The notes: a model not told the origin generated them from the letters alone. 6,505 nucleotides of DNA from Sulfuricellaceae bacterium (GCA_019911985.1 JAIOJO010000078.1:1-6505), one strand, 5' to 3'; counted from the stretch's first letter, positions 1 through 6,418 are shown. Made by a program: numbers and translations.

Positions 1-1
1 G

Positions 2-1225
2 CACCACGAGCTGCCGGAATTCATCGCGTCCCGCGGCGGCGTTTCCCTGCGCCCCGGCGACGGCGTGATCCACTCCTGGCTGAACCGTATGCTGCTGCCG
101 GACACCGTCGGCACCGGCGGCGACTCCCACACCCGCTTCCCGATCGGCATTTCCTTCCCCGCCGGTTCCGGCCTGGTGGCTTTCGCCGCCGCGATGGGCG
201 TGATGCCGCTGGACATGCCTGAATCCGTGCTGGTGCGCTTCAAGGGCGAAATGCAGCCCGGCATCACGCTGCGCGACCTGGTCAACGCCATCCCCTACGC
301 TGCCATCCAGAAGGGCGACCTGACGGTGGGCAAGCAGGGCAAGAAGAACGTCTTTTCCGGCCGCATCCTGGAAATCGAGGGGCTGCCCGAGTTGAAGGTG
401 GAGCAGGCTTTCGAGCTGGCCGACGCGTCCGCCGAGCGTTCCGCCGCCGCCTGCACGGTGCGCCTGAATCCGGGGCCGATCATGGAATACCTCAATTCCA
501 ACATCGCTCTGCTGGAAAACATGATCGCCAACGGCTACCAGGACGCCCGCACGCTGCAGCGCCGCATCGACCAGATGAAAGCCTGGCTGGCCGCCCCGCA
601 ACTGCTGGCGCCGGATGCCGACGCCGAGTATGCCTACGTGCTGGAGATCGACTTGGCCGGCGTCAAGGAACCCCTGCTCGCCTGCCCCAACGATCCCGAC
701 GACATCAGGCCCTTGTCCGCCGTGGCCGGCGACAAGATCGACGAGGTGTTTATCGGCTCGTGCATGACCAACATCGGCCACTATCGCGCCGCCGCCGCGG
801 TGCTGGAGGATGCCGGGCTGATTTCGACCCGCCTGTGGGTGGCTCCGCCGACGCGCATGGACGAGCACGAGCTGCGCGAGGAGGGTGTGTACAGCGTTTT
901 CGGCCGCTCCGGCGCGCGCCTGGAAATGCCCGGCTGCAGCCTGTGCATGGGCAATCAGGCGCGGGTGGCGGACGGCGCCACGGTGTTTTCCACCAGCACT
1001 CGCAACTTCGATAACCGCATGGGCAAGGGCGCTCGCGTCTACCTGGGATCGGCGGAACTGGCGGCGGTGTGCGCGCGGCTAGGGCGGATTCCGGCCCCGG
1101 CGGAATACCTGGAAACGGTGGGGCGCATCGCGCCGCAGGCGGACAATATCTACCGCTATCTCAATTTCCATCTGATGCCGGACTACGCCCAAGGCCGCAA
1201 GGTTGTCCCGCTTACGCCGGCTTAA
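2..1225 (+). CDS. acnB: Aconitate hydratase B (AcnB), C-terminal 407 residues, 5' end outside window
   Basis: Cytoplasmic [4Fe-4S] enzyme of the TCA cycle that interconverts citrate and isocitrate through cis-aconitate; in many proteobacteria AcnB is also the 2-methylaconitate hydratase of the methylcitrate route. The frame is open from base 2 (HHELPEFIASRGG...) with no start, so about the first half of a protein usually near 860 residues is missing. The fragment follows E. coli AcnB almost colinearly: GDGVIHSWLNRMLLPDTVG, the substrate-binding GGDSHTR at fragment residues 39-45, FSGRILEIEGLP, and PLSAV..KIDEVFIGSCMTN. The three cluster-ligand cysteines are present at residues 254 (GSCMTN), 312 and 315 (PGCSLCMGN), with the spacing expected of E. 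coli C710/C769/C772 give or take one residue. The end (YRYLNF...) is the normal C-terminus. It converges on the chemoreceptor gene 47 bp away. I see no frameshift or lost catalytic residue. Confidence 0.97.
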   Translation, partial: HHELPEFIASRGGVSLRPGDGVIHSWLNRMLLPDTVGTGGDSHTRFPIGISFPAGSGLVAFAAAMGVMPLDMPESVLVRFKGEMQPGITLRDLVNAIPYAAIQKGDLTVGKQGKKNVFSGRILEIEGLPELKVEQAFELADASAERSAAACTVRLNPGPIMEYLNSNIALLENMIANGYQDARTLQRRIDQMKAWLAAPQLLAPDADAEYAYVLEIDLAGVKEPLLACPNDPDDIRPLSAVAGDKIDEVFIGSCMTNIGHYRAAAAVLEDAGLISTRLWVAPPTRMDEHELREEGVYSVFGRSGARLEMPGCSLCMGNQARVADGATVFSTSTRNFDNRMGKGARVYLGSAELAAVCARLGRIPAPAEYLETVGRIAPQADNIYRYLNFHLMPDYAQGRKVVPLTPA

Positions 1226-1234
1226 GCCGCTCCG

Positions 1235-1266
1235 CATCCCTCTCCGGCCATGCCATGGGAGGGATG
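1235..1266. terminator. Hairpin between convergent acnB and chemoreceptor genes, probable terminator
   Basis: The arms CATCCCTC (1235-1242) and GAGGGATG (1259-1266) pair perfectly over 8 bp and can extend by a T-G and a C-G pair; the loop holds a small GGC-CAT-GCC hairpin. On the + strand the stem is followed by TCTTTCTC, a weak T-rich tail, so it could stop acnB transcription. On the - strand no T-run follows, so termination of the chemoreceptor transcript here is less certain. It fills most of the 47-bp gap between the two stop codons. Confidence 0.5.
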
Positions 1267-1272
1267 TCTTTC

Positions 1273-3423
1273 TCAGCGCCGCGCGCTGACCTGGAACTGG
1301 CCCAGCATCTGTCCCATTTTGTCCACGGTGATGCGCACCAGGTCGGTAGTCTGGTTGAGTTCGTCCATGACGTGGCGCATGTTCTCCGTTTCGGAGGCGA
1401 CGCTGAGCGCGCTGGCGTTGTGGTTTTCGCTGTGCTCGGCGATATGCTGGATGGCGGCCAGCAGCCGCGCCACGATGTCGTGCAGGCCGCTATTGTCGGA
1501 CGCCGCTTCTTCCGCCAGGCGTAGGCCCTGCTCCACTTCCTCCATGCCGTTTTCCATCACGTTCACCGCTTCCCGCGCCTCGGCCTGGATGCCGTCTATC
1601 ATCTGCTGAATATCCTCGGTGGCCCCGGTGGTGCGCTCCGCCAGCTTGCGAACTTCGTCCGCCACCACCGCGAAGCCTCGCCCCTGTTCGCCGGCGCGGG
1701 CCGCCTCGATGGCCGCGTTGAGGGCGAGAAGATTGGTTTGGCTGGCGATTTCCTTGATCACCGCGACGATGTTGCCGATGTCGTCGGCGCGTTGGTTGAG
1801 CGTCTGGATCGCCTTGGCGGAGGTGTCGATGGTGGCGCGGATGCCGCTGGTTTTGGCGCGCACCGTTTGAAACTGGCTTTGCGCATTGCTCACCGCGACT
1901 TGCATGGCCAGGCGCATTTCTTCGGCCGTGGCGGAGGCCTGGCGGATTTCGACGATTTGCTCTTGCAGCAATTCCAGCATGTCGCGGATGTCCTTGAGCA
2001 CGGTTTGCGAGGTCGAACCGGCGTCCTTGTTGCGGTGCAGCATGGTCTCGTTGGCTTGGCGGACGTCGTCGGCGACGTTGACGACTTGGCCGACGATGCC
2101 GTCCAGGTTGTCGATGAAGCTGTTGATCCAGCGCGCCATGTCCCCGGTTTCGTCGGCGCTGAGGCGGGTGGGATCGAGGCGCTGCCGCAGATTGCCGCCG
2201 CCTTCGGCGATGGTGCGGATGACTTCGTTCATTTCCGCCATGCGCAGGGACATGCGCTTGGTGCCCAAATGGTAAAAGAGCGACATACCCAGGAGCACCA
2301 GCATGCCGCTGACGGTTTGGGTGACGAGGGTAGAGGCGCCTAGCAGCTTGTCGGCCACCAGGTTGCCGCCCCACGCTACCGTGACCATGGCGGTGTATAG
2401 GGCCATCAGCTTGACGCTCATCGAGCGGCGGCGGTAGACCTCTTCCAAATCCCCTTCGCACATCATGCCCCAGCGGTCGGGGGAGCCGGGCAACTGGAAA
2501 GTCACGCCCTTGCCGATCACCGGAATATGGCGGTAGTCGGAATAGCCCGGGTAGGTGACGAACAGGTTTTCGCCGAGTTTGATGGTTTCGCGCACGCCGG
2601 GGTGAAGTTCGCCGGTGGCGGGGTCGGTGAAGCGCAGTTCGAGTTCGGTGTGGCGCGCTACCCTGACCGTGCCGAAGTCGGTGCGCACGCCGTTTTTCAG
2701 GTTGTCGCCCAGGCTAAAGGTGCTGTCCTCGAAGCGCGAGCGGGAGAGCGCGGTTCCAGGACTGATTTTGGGATCGAACGCCGATTGCACCATGAACAGA
2801 TAGTTGTCGCCGGATTCCCGGTAAATATGGCCGGCCTCGCGCTGGATCAAGTCGCCCAGCACGTCGTTCGGCACCCTCCCGCATACCGCGCCTAGGGTTT
2901 TGCCGTTGTGCTGGATCGGTTGATAGAACATCAAGGTGACTTCGTCGTGGAACTTGGAGCTGGAGGGGCCGATTTCCAGCGTCGCGCGGTCTTCGTAGGG
3001 ACCGTGCAGAAAGGCCCGCTGCAATCCGGCGGCAACCGCGGCGGGAGGCAAGTCGCGCGCTCCGGCACGCCGGGCGTAGGTGGAGACTAGTACTTTACCG
3101 CTGGCGTCGATGACGAAAAGCTCGGAAAAATCCGGGGCGTCGGATTTCTTATCGTTCAGCAGCTTGACGTTGATTTTGGCGAAGTCCTTGCCCAGCGTGC
3201 GCGCCGCGATTTCCAGATGGTCCCACTGGTTGCGAGCCCATAGGGTGAGAATCTTCACCCGGGCGGCGGCGATGCCTTCGAAAGTCTGTTCGATCACGGG
3301 GTAAGTATGGCGGTTGAGGAAGCACGACCAGCCCAGGGCCAATTTTCCGGATTTGCCGAACCAGGGTAGCCAGCTTCGTTCGGTATTACTCAGGTACATC
3401 GCTTTGCTGCGCAATTTCATCAT
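1273..3423 (-). CDS. Methyl-accepting chemotaxis protein with large N-terminal sensor, membrane hairpin, HAMP and signalling domain
   Basis: A 716-residue chemoreceptor expected to control CheA through CheW. Residues 1-337 form the sensor; the stretch from about 100 (ELFVIDASGKVLVS) to 190 (GAVCGRVPNDVLGDL) looks like a Cache/PDC fold, followed by an extension rich in conserved-looking motifs (SGDNYLF, FTDPATGELHPG, YPGYSDYRHIP). Two hydrophobic segments lie at about 338-356 and 365-386, joined by a short loop; there is no N-terminal membrane segment. HAMP spans about 387-441 (GGGNLRQRLD, DETGDMARWINSFID). The long signalling hairpin has its tip at 556-598, with IKEIASQTNLLALNAAIEAA, GRGFAVVADEVRKLAERT and an E-rich methylation helix. 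No NWETF-type CheR tether is seen at the C-terminus. The start at 3423 is favoured because GAGGA lies 9 nt upstream; M2 (3420) and M9 (3399) are alternatives. The ligand is unknown. It converges with acnB and diverges from the GST gene. Confidence 0.95.
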   Translation of the reverse strand: MMKLRSKAMYLSNTERSWLPWFGKSGKLALGWSCFLNRHTYPVIEQTFEGIAAARVKILTLWARNQWDHLEIAARTLGKDFAKINVKLLNDKKSDAPDFSELFVIDASGKVLVSTYARRAGARDLPPAAVAAGLQRAFLHGPYEDRATLEIGPSSSKFHDEVTLMFYQPIQHNGKTLGAVCGRVPNDVLGDLIQREAGHIYRESGDNYLFMVQSAFDPKISPGTALSRSRFEDSTFSLGDNLKNGVRTDFGTVRVARHTELELRFTDPATGELHPGVRETIKLGENLFVTYPGYSDYRHIPVIGKGVTFQLPGSPDRWGMMCEGDLEEVYRRRSMSVKLMALYTAMVTVAWGGNLVADKLLGASTLVTQTVSGMLVLLGMSLFYHLGTKRMSLRMAEMNEVIRTIAEGGGNLRQRLDPTRLSADETGDMARWINSFIDNLDGIVGQVVNVADDVRQANETMLHRNKDAGSTSQTVLKDIRDMLELLQEQIVEIRQASATAEEMRLAMQVAVSNAQSQFQTVRAKTSGIRATIDTSAKAIQTLNQRADDIGNIVAVIKEIASQTNLLALNAAIEAARAGEQGRGFAVVADEVRKLAERTTGATEDIQQMIDGIQAEAREAVNVMENGMEEVEQGLRLAEEAASDNSGLHDIVARLLAAIQHIAEHSENHNASALSVASETENMRHVMDELNQTTDLVRITVDKMGQMLGQFQVSARR

Positions 3424-3816
3424 GCCGATAGGTCCTCGTGCTCATGTGTGTAGACCGGCCGTCGATATGCGGCCGTGATGGTTTTAAGCAAAAAACGATC
3501 CATTTTTTTATTTATTGATATATATATGAAAAATTAAATTTGCTGTAGGTATGCGCACTGCAATGGTGCGAGCGGCGGTTTGCGGTCCCGTCCTGTGGCA
3601 TCCTGCCGGGAAGACCTGGCGGCCGTGTTTCCCGGTATCGACATGAAGAAAATCCAGGCGGGTTTTGGAGCGGGTTTGGTGGCGGCTGAACTTGGCTAGG
3701 CGGTGCTATATCGGATCGTCCATACCTCCGGCCACATTCCCCGCTCCCGCCATTTTCGGCGCTTGTTCGCCGTCCATGGGGCAAGCTGGACTCCTTGCGG
3801 GCAACGAAACAGTCTT
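3424..3816. other. Intergenic region between divergent chemoreceptor and GST genes, with AT-rich patch
   Basis: No convincing gene is visible here. Bases 3489-3540 are strikingly AT-rich for this window: A6 at 3490-3495, T7 at 3503-3509 and an alternating AT run at 3518-3527. This lies about 65-115 bp before the chemoreceptor start and is the likely promoter/UP-type region, but I could not settle on a -35/-10 pair. A GC palindrome, CGGCCG at 3456-3461 and 3470-3475 around an 8-nt loop, would lie in the chemoreceptor leader. Further right, 3739-3753 is an exact 15-base inverted match to 4568-4582, and a CTAGGCGG at 3696-3703 also recurs inverted near 4668-4675, suggesting decayed repeat material. 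A + strand frame ending in TAG at 3697-3699 (…KKIQAGFGAGLVAAELG) has only a late ATG at 3643 and no clear ribosome site; I do not call it a gene. Confidence 0.6.
3433..3437 (-). promoter_or_regulatory. Ribosome binding site of the chemoreceptor gene
   Basis: On the - strand GAGGA lies 9 nt before the ATG at 3423 and 12 nt before a second ATG at 3420. The spacing favours the first ATG. Confidence 0.6.
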
Positions 3817-3851
3817 GCCATCATCTCGCGTCCTAATGGATTATCTGGGAT
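3817..3851 (+). repeat. Left arm of inverted repeat bracketing the GST gene
   Basis: These 35 bases match the reverse complement of 4538-4572 at 32 positions; the differences fall at 3834, 3843 and 3850. It begins GCCATCATCTCGCGTCC and ends GGATTATCTGGGAT. A shorter, weaker relative in the same orientation lies at 4672-4691 (CCTAGTGGGTTATCTGGGTT). Weak similarity seems to continue upstream (GCGGGCAAC against GCGGCAAC), so the true repeat may be longer and diverged. Confidence 0.8.
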
Positions 3852-3854
3852 AAT
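3846..3854 (+). promoter_or_regulatory. Possible extended -10 promoter of the GST gene
   Basis: TGGGATAAT reads as an extended -10 element (TGn followed by GATAAT, 5 of 6 to TATAAT) 33 bp before the GST start, giving a leader of roughly 25-30 nt. No good -35 lies at the normal distance (TTGCCA at 3815-3820 is too far), which is tolerable for extended -10 promoters. The element straddles the inner edge of the repeat at 3817-3851, so the repeat may supply part of the promoter. This is inferred from sequence pattern alone. Confidence 0.35.
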
Positions 3855-3887
3855 TCGGGCCACCTGAACTGTTCGAACCCGATTCCA

Positions 3888-4538
3888 ATGAAGCTTCTTG
3901 CTAGCCTTACCAGCCCGTTTGCCCGGAAAGTTCGCATCGTCTTGTCGGAAAAGCATATCGAGTGTCAACTCGATGTAATGAATCCCTGGGAGGCCGGCAG
4001 TCCGGTGCTCGACTTCAATCCTTTGGGCCAGGTGCCGACCTTGGTGCTGGACGACGGCATGGCGGTGTTCGATTCCAGCGTGATCGTCGAATACCTGGAT
4101 GCCATGAGTCCGGTGAACAAACTTATTCCCGAGCCGGGCCGCCAGCGCGTCCAGGTGCGCCGCTGGGAGGCCTTGGCGGATGGCGTGGCCGATGCGGCGG
4201 CGCGTATTTTCCGGGAAAAAGGGGGAGGCAGGCATTTCGCCGAAAACGAAAGCCCGCAAAAAATGCGAGTCGAAACGAAACAGGACGATGCCTGGATAAG
4301 CCTGCAACGCGGCGCCATCGATCGGGGCCTGGACGCCTTGGAGCAGGAGCTGGGCGACCGCCCTTGGTTCTATGGGCACGGCTTGAGTTTGGCCGATATT
4401 GCGGTCGCTTGCTGCTTGGGGTACCTCGACCTGCGTTTTCCCGAGATCGAATGGCGTCATAAGCATGCCGGTCTTGCGCAACACATGGATAAGCTGATGC
4501 TTCGTCCTTCCTTCGCCGAAAGCGCCCCGCCCGGCTAA
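3888..4538 (+). CDS. Glutathione S-transferase, YibF-like
   Basis: A 216-residue cytoplasmic GST-fold protein, normal length for the family; expected to conjugate or reduce electrophilic compounds with glutathione, but the substrate is unknown. Residues 1-75 are the thioredoxin-like domain: TSPFARKVRI (8-17, the position of the catalytic Ser/Thr/Cys region), FNPLGQVPTL (43-52) with the cis-proline P50 before the beta strand, and FDSSVIVEYL (61-70), whose D-S pair binds the glutamyl end of glutathione. Residues 85-216 are the helical domain, with the S-x-x-D capping box in LSLADIAVACCLGYLDLRFP (166-185). The pattern resembles E. coli YibF (TSPF.RK, FNPLG.VP.LV, FDS..I.EY, near-identical SFA..PP ending). 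The ATG at 3888 starts the domain in the usual way, but no clear Shine-Dalgarno precedes it. The stop TAA (4536-4538) overlaps the first base of the palindromic repeat. It stands alone, divergent from the chemoreceptor and convergent with the EAL gene. Confidence 0.93.
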   Translation: MKLLASLTSPFARKVRIVLSEKHIECQLDVMNPWEAGSPVLDFNPLGQVPTLVLDDGMAVFDSSVIVEYLDAMSPVNKLIPEPGRQRVQVRRWEALADGVADAAARIFREKGGGRHFAENESPQKMRVETKQDDAWISLQRGAIDRGLDALEQELGDRPWFYGHGLSLADIAVACCLGYLDLRFPEIEWRHKHAGLAQHMDKLMLRPSFAESAPPG

Positions 4539-4572
4539 ACCCAGACAATCCATTGGGACGCGAGATGATGGC
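4538..4572 (-). repeat. Right arm of inverted repeat bracketing the GST gene
   Basis: This is the reverse-complement partner (32/35) of 3817-3851. It begins at the last base of the GST stop codon with AACCCAGACAATCCATTGGG. Its first 20 bases also pair with 4672-4691 (16/20), so the same sequence is both the GST-flanking repeat and the left end of the 154-bp palindromic element. Confidence 0.8.
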
Positions 4573-4580
4573 GGGAGCGG

Positions 4581-4610
4581 GGTTGTTGCCGCTTTAGCGG
4601 CTTTACAACC
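4581..4610. terminator. Hairpin downstream of GST gene, possible factor-assisted or weak terminator
   Basis: The stem pairs GGTTGT (4581-4586) with ACAACC (4605-4610) and GCCGC (4588-4592) with GCGGC (4597-4601), loop TTTA, with a one-against-three bulge. It lies 43 nt past the GST stop and about 80 nt past the EAL stop. Neither side has a T-run (a C8 run follows on +), so it is not a canonical intrinsic terminator; it may simply be the core of the palindromic element. Confidence 0.35.
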
Positions 4611-4689
4611 CTGGCCCCCCCCTTTGCGGGTGCAAACCGTCCGCCAGCGCTCGCGTAGGCTCGAAGAGCCGCCTAGTGGGTTATCTGGG

Positions 4690-6018
4690 TTATGCGCTGG
4701 CCCAATCCAAATCGCAGCACAGTACGTGCAAGGCGCCGTCGATCTCGAATGCCATCGACAGGCTGACGCAGGATGTCGAGCCGATGATCGAGAGATAAGG
4801 GCGGCTGACGTGCAGTTTGCCCGGTTGCGCCACGGCATTTCGGAAATAGGAACGGCGCGACCAAGTCGCGCCGTTGACGTCGAGCAGGGGACGAAAGCGT
4901 TGATCCTGCGGGCGCGCCGTTTCGCTGCTGATGTTTTCGCCGATCTGGCGGCCCTGTTGATCGAGCATGAAAATACGTTCGGTGCGCGGCAGGCGGAGCA
5001 GCGCTGCGCTGGCTTGCCGAGGCGTGGTTTCGCCTTCCTGCACTTGCGCGCAAGCCAGCAGAAAAGCGGTGCGATACGGGGTCAGCAAGGCATCGTCCTG
5101 CTTCCGTTCGGCTTGGGCGTAGGCGTCCAGCCGGCTGCACAAGCGGTTCATCAGCGCGGCGTCGTGCCGGGTTAGGCTCGCGGCTGCGGCGGGTCGGCCG
5201 AAATAATAGCCCTGCACCATGTCGACCCCGGCATTGATGCCTATCATGGCTTCTTCCTCGTTCTCTATGCCTTCGATCAAGGTCAGGCTGCCCGATTCGT
5301 GCAGCAACTGGATCAGCTTCGGCAATACGCGTTTCACCCGTGCAGTCGTGGCGGCCTGGGCGATAATCGAGCGGTCGAGTTTGACGATGTCGGGGGCTAT
5401 CCGCCAAATGCGGTCGAAATTGGAATGCCCGGCGCCGAAATCGTCGATGGCGATCACGCAGCCCAAGCCGCGATAAAAATTAACCGCTTCCGATAGCGCT
5501 TCCTCGTCGTAAATCTGGCCTTCGAGAATTTCCACGACGATGCGCTGCGGCGGCATGCGATGCCGTTCCAGAAGCTCCGCGAAAAAGCTGCCGAAGTGGT
5601 GGCCGCGCACCATGACTTCGGGGTTGATGTTGAGGAACAGCCAGGAATCCGAGTTGGAAAAGCGGGTGAAATTGTGCAAATGCAGGTTGCGGCACAGGCG
5701 GTCGAGGTGGACTTTTTCGGCTTCGCTTTCCGCTTCGGCGAAAACGGTCAGCGGCGGCAAGGACAGGCCCTTGCCGGTTTGCGCGCGCAACAGGCCTTCG
5801 TACCCCACGATGCGCCGGTGAGCGAGGCTAAAAATCGGCTGGAAGGCGCTGCTCAATTGCAAGGCCCCGAAATCGGCCAGCGTGTTTTCGCCCTGCCGGT
5901 AGAGCTGCGCATCCATGTGCTTGAGCGCACATTTTTTTTCCGATTCGGTCGGTTCGCCGTTGATTAGGCATGGCGCGATGCAGTCAATGGGGTTCGTCGG
6001 AAATTCCGTATCGTTCAT
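4690..6018 (-). CDS. EAL-domain cyclic-di-GMP phosphodiesterase with C-terminal Cache/YkuI_C-like sensor
   Basis: A 442-residue soluble protein expected to cleave c-di-GMP to pGpG and so favour motility over biofilm. Counting from the ATG at 6018, the EAL domain spans about 55-280 and keeps the known catalytic and metal-binding positions: YEGLLR (E74, G in place of the A of EAL), FLNINPE (N130), VVEILEG (E163), IDDFGAG (D192, D193), VKLD (K213), IEGIE (E249) and VQGYYFGRP (Q269). A helical linker follows, then residues about 342-439 carry a Cache-like pattern: IFMLDQQGRQIG, WSRRSYFRNAVAQPG, VSRPYLS, CVSLSMAF, VLCCDLDW. EAL plus C-terminal sensor is the order in B. subtilis YkuI. No signal peptide or membrane segment is seen. 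An upstream in-frame ATG at 6087 adds 23 residues that look non-native; neither start has a strong ribosome site. No GGDEF domain is present. The ligand of the sensor is unknown. Confidence 0.92.
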   Translation of the reverse strand: MNDTEFPTNPIDCIAPCLINGEPTESEKKCALKHMDAQLYRQGENTLADFGALQLSSAFQPIFSLAHRRIVGYEGLLRAQTGKGLSLPPLTVFAEAESEAEKVHLDRLCRNLHLHNFTRFSNSDSWLFLNINPEVMVRGHHFGSFFAELLERHRMPPQRIVVEILEGQIYDEEALSEAVNFYRGLGCVIAIDDFGAGHSNFDRIWRIAPDIVKLDRSIIAQAATTARVKRVLPKLIQLLHESGSLTLIEGIENEEEAMIGINAGVDMVQGYYFGRPAAAASLTRHDAALMNRLCSRLDAYAQAERKQDDALLTPYRTAFLLACAQVQEGETTPRQASAALLRLPRTERIFMLDQQGRQIGENISSETARPQDQRFRPLLDVNGATWSRRSYFRNAVAQPGKLHVSRPYLSIIGSTSCVSLSMAFEIDGALHVLCCDLDWASA

Positions 6019-6283
6019 GTATGGCCTATGCAGCCGGAGAGTCCGGCAATGGAAGTCGGGGCAAGTCGCAAGCAAATACCATTCCATGCGCTTATGTCAG
6101 GAATAAACAATGGATTGTGTGCTTATAATCGGCGTGCGCGCCTCGTTGCGGTGCATTCGCGTGTTAATGGCACGGATTCGGAGCGAAGGCGGATTAGTCT
6201 GCCAGTATTGTCCAGCGCGGGAAAAAGGCGGCTTGTCCCAGCGGCTGCTTGCGGCTGTCTAAGAAGCTGTCTTAATAAATCCT
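6019..6283. other. Upstream region of the EAL gene, no gene recognised
   Basis: This 265-bp stretch should hold the EAL promoter on the - strand, but I found no convincing -35/-10 pair. A TATAAT at 6124-6129 reads on the + strand, facing away from the EAL gene, without a good -35. A + strand open frame (6028-6285, 85 codons) has no recognisable domain and partly overlaps the EAL 5' end; I treat it as chance. TAAGA-AGCTG-TCTTA at about 6260-6274 is a short palindrome just before the larger repeats begin. Confidence 0.5.
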
Positions 6284-6418
6284 GAGCCCGCGTTGAGGCG
6301 ATAAGCCTATGAAGGCTAGGCGCGGCGAGCGCAGTTTAGTTATTCTAAATAAGCGAGCCGTAACGACGCCCTCATGGGCTTATCGCCTCAACCCTCCTGG
6401 CCGGCAGCAAGCGGGCTC
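6284..6418. repeat. Nested palindromic repeat, unit A
   Basis: Three nested pairings share one centre region. Outer arms are GAGCCCGC (6284-6291) and GCGGGCTC (6411-6418). Next, GTTGAGGCGATAAGCC (6292-6307) pairs perfectly with 6377-6392, and pairing continues through 6316/6368 with one mismatch and one G-T. The innermost hairpin is TTTAG (6335-6339), loop TTATT, CTAAA (6345-6349). A spacer of 18 nt separates the right middle arm from the right outer arm. There is no coding sequence. It looks like a structured intergenic repeat of the REP/MITE kind. Confidence 0.8.

Larger units (their letters stand above)
4538..4691. repeat. 154-bp palindromic intergenic element between convergent stop codons
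   Basis: The ends are imperfect inverted repeats: AACCCAGACAATCCATTGGG (4538-4557) against the reverse complement of 4672-4691, 16 of 20 matching. Inside are a strong hairpin at 4581-4610 (GGTTGT, GCCGC, loop TTTA, GCGGC, ACAACC), a run of eight C at 4615-4622, and a small hairpin at 4658-4670 (GGCTC-GAA-GAGCC). The left end touches the TAA of the GST gene and the right end overlaps the TAA of the EAL gene (4690-4692). No protein is encoded. It could be a small non-autonomous (MITE- or REP-like) element or a degenerate bidirectional terminator; no clear target-site duplication is seen. Confidence 0.6.

Noticed and set aside
1490..2461. 323-codon - strand open frame inside the chemoreceptor
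   Set aside because: It is a shifted frame of the chemoreceptor, with low-complexity Arg/His/Gly-rich translation and no domain.
3424..3431. GCCGATAG, resembling the -10 of flagellar sigma-28 promoters
   Set aside because: It is on the + strand, opposite to the chemoreceptor, and lacks TAAA at the right distance; the - strand leader has no good sigma-28 match either.
3538..3699. Small + strand frame (…CREDLAAVFPGIDMKKIQAGF…) upstream of the GST gene
   Set aside because: It looks mildly protein-like but has no proper start before 3643, no ribosome site and no recognised family; an 18-codon product is not supportable.
3696..4838. Long (380-codon) open frame on the - strand across the whole GST gene
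   Set aside because: It runs antisense to a clearly recognisable GST, shows no domain, and is composed of Arg/Ala/Gly-rich shadow sequence typical of GC-rich DNA; it also crosses the repeats.
4673..5407. 244-codon - strand open frame inside the EAL gene
   Set aside because: It is a shifted frame of the EAL gene, which shows an unbroken catalytic domain in the other frame.
6124..6129. Perfect TATAAT
   Set aside because: It reads on the + strand away from the EAL gene, has no acceptable -35 at 16-18 bp, and no gene lies downstream in the window.
6028..6285. 85-codon + strand open frame near the EAL start
   Set aside because: It overlaps the EAL upstream region, has no recognisable domain and no ribosome site; probably chance.
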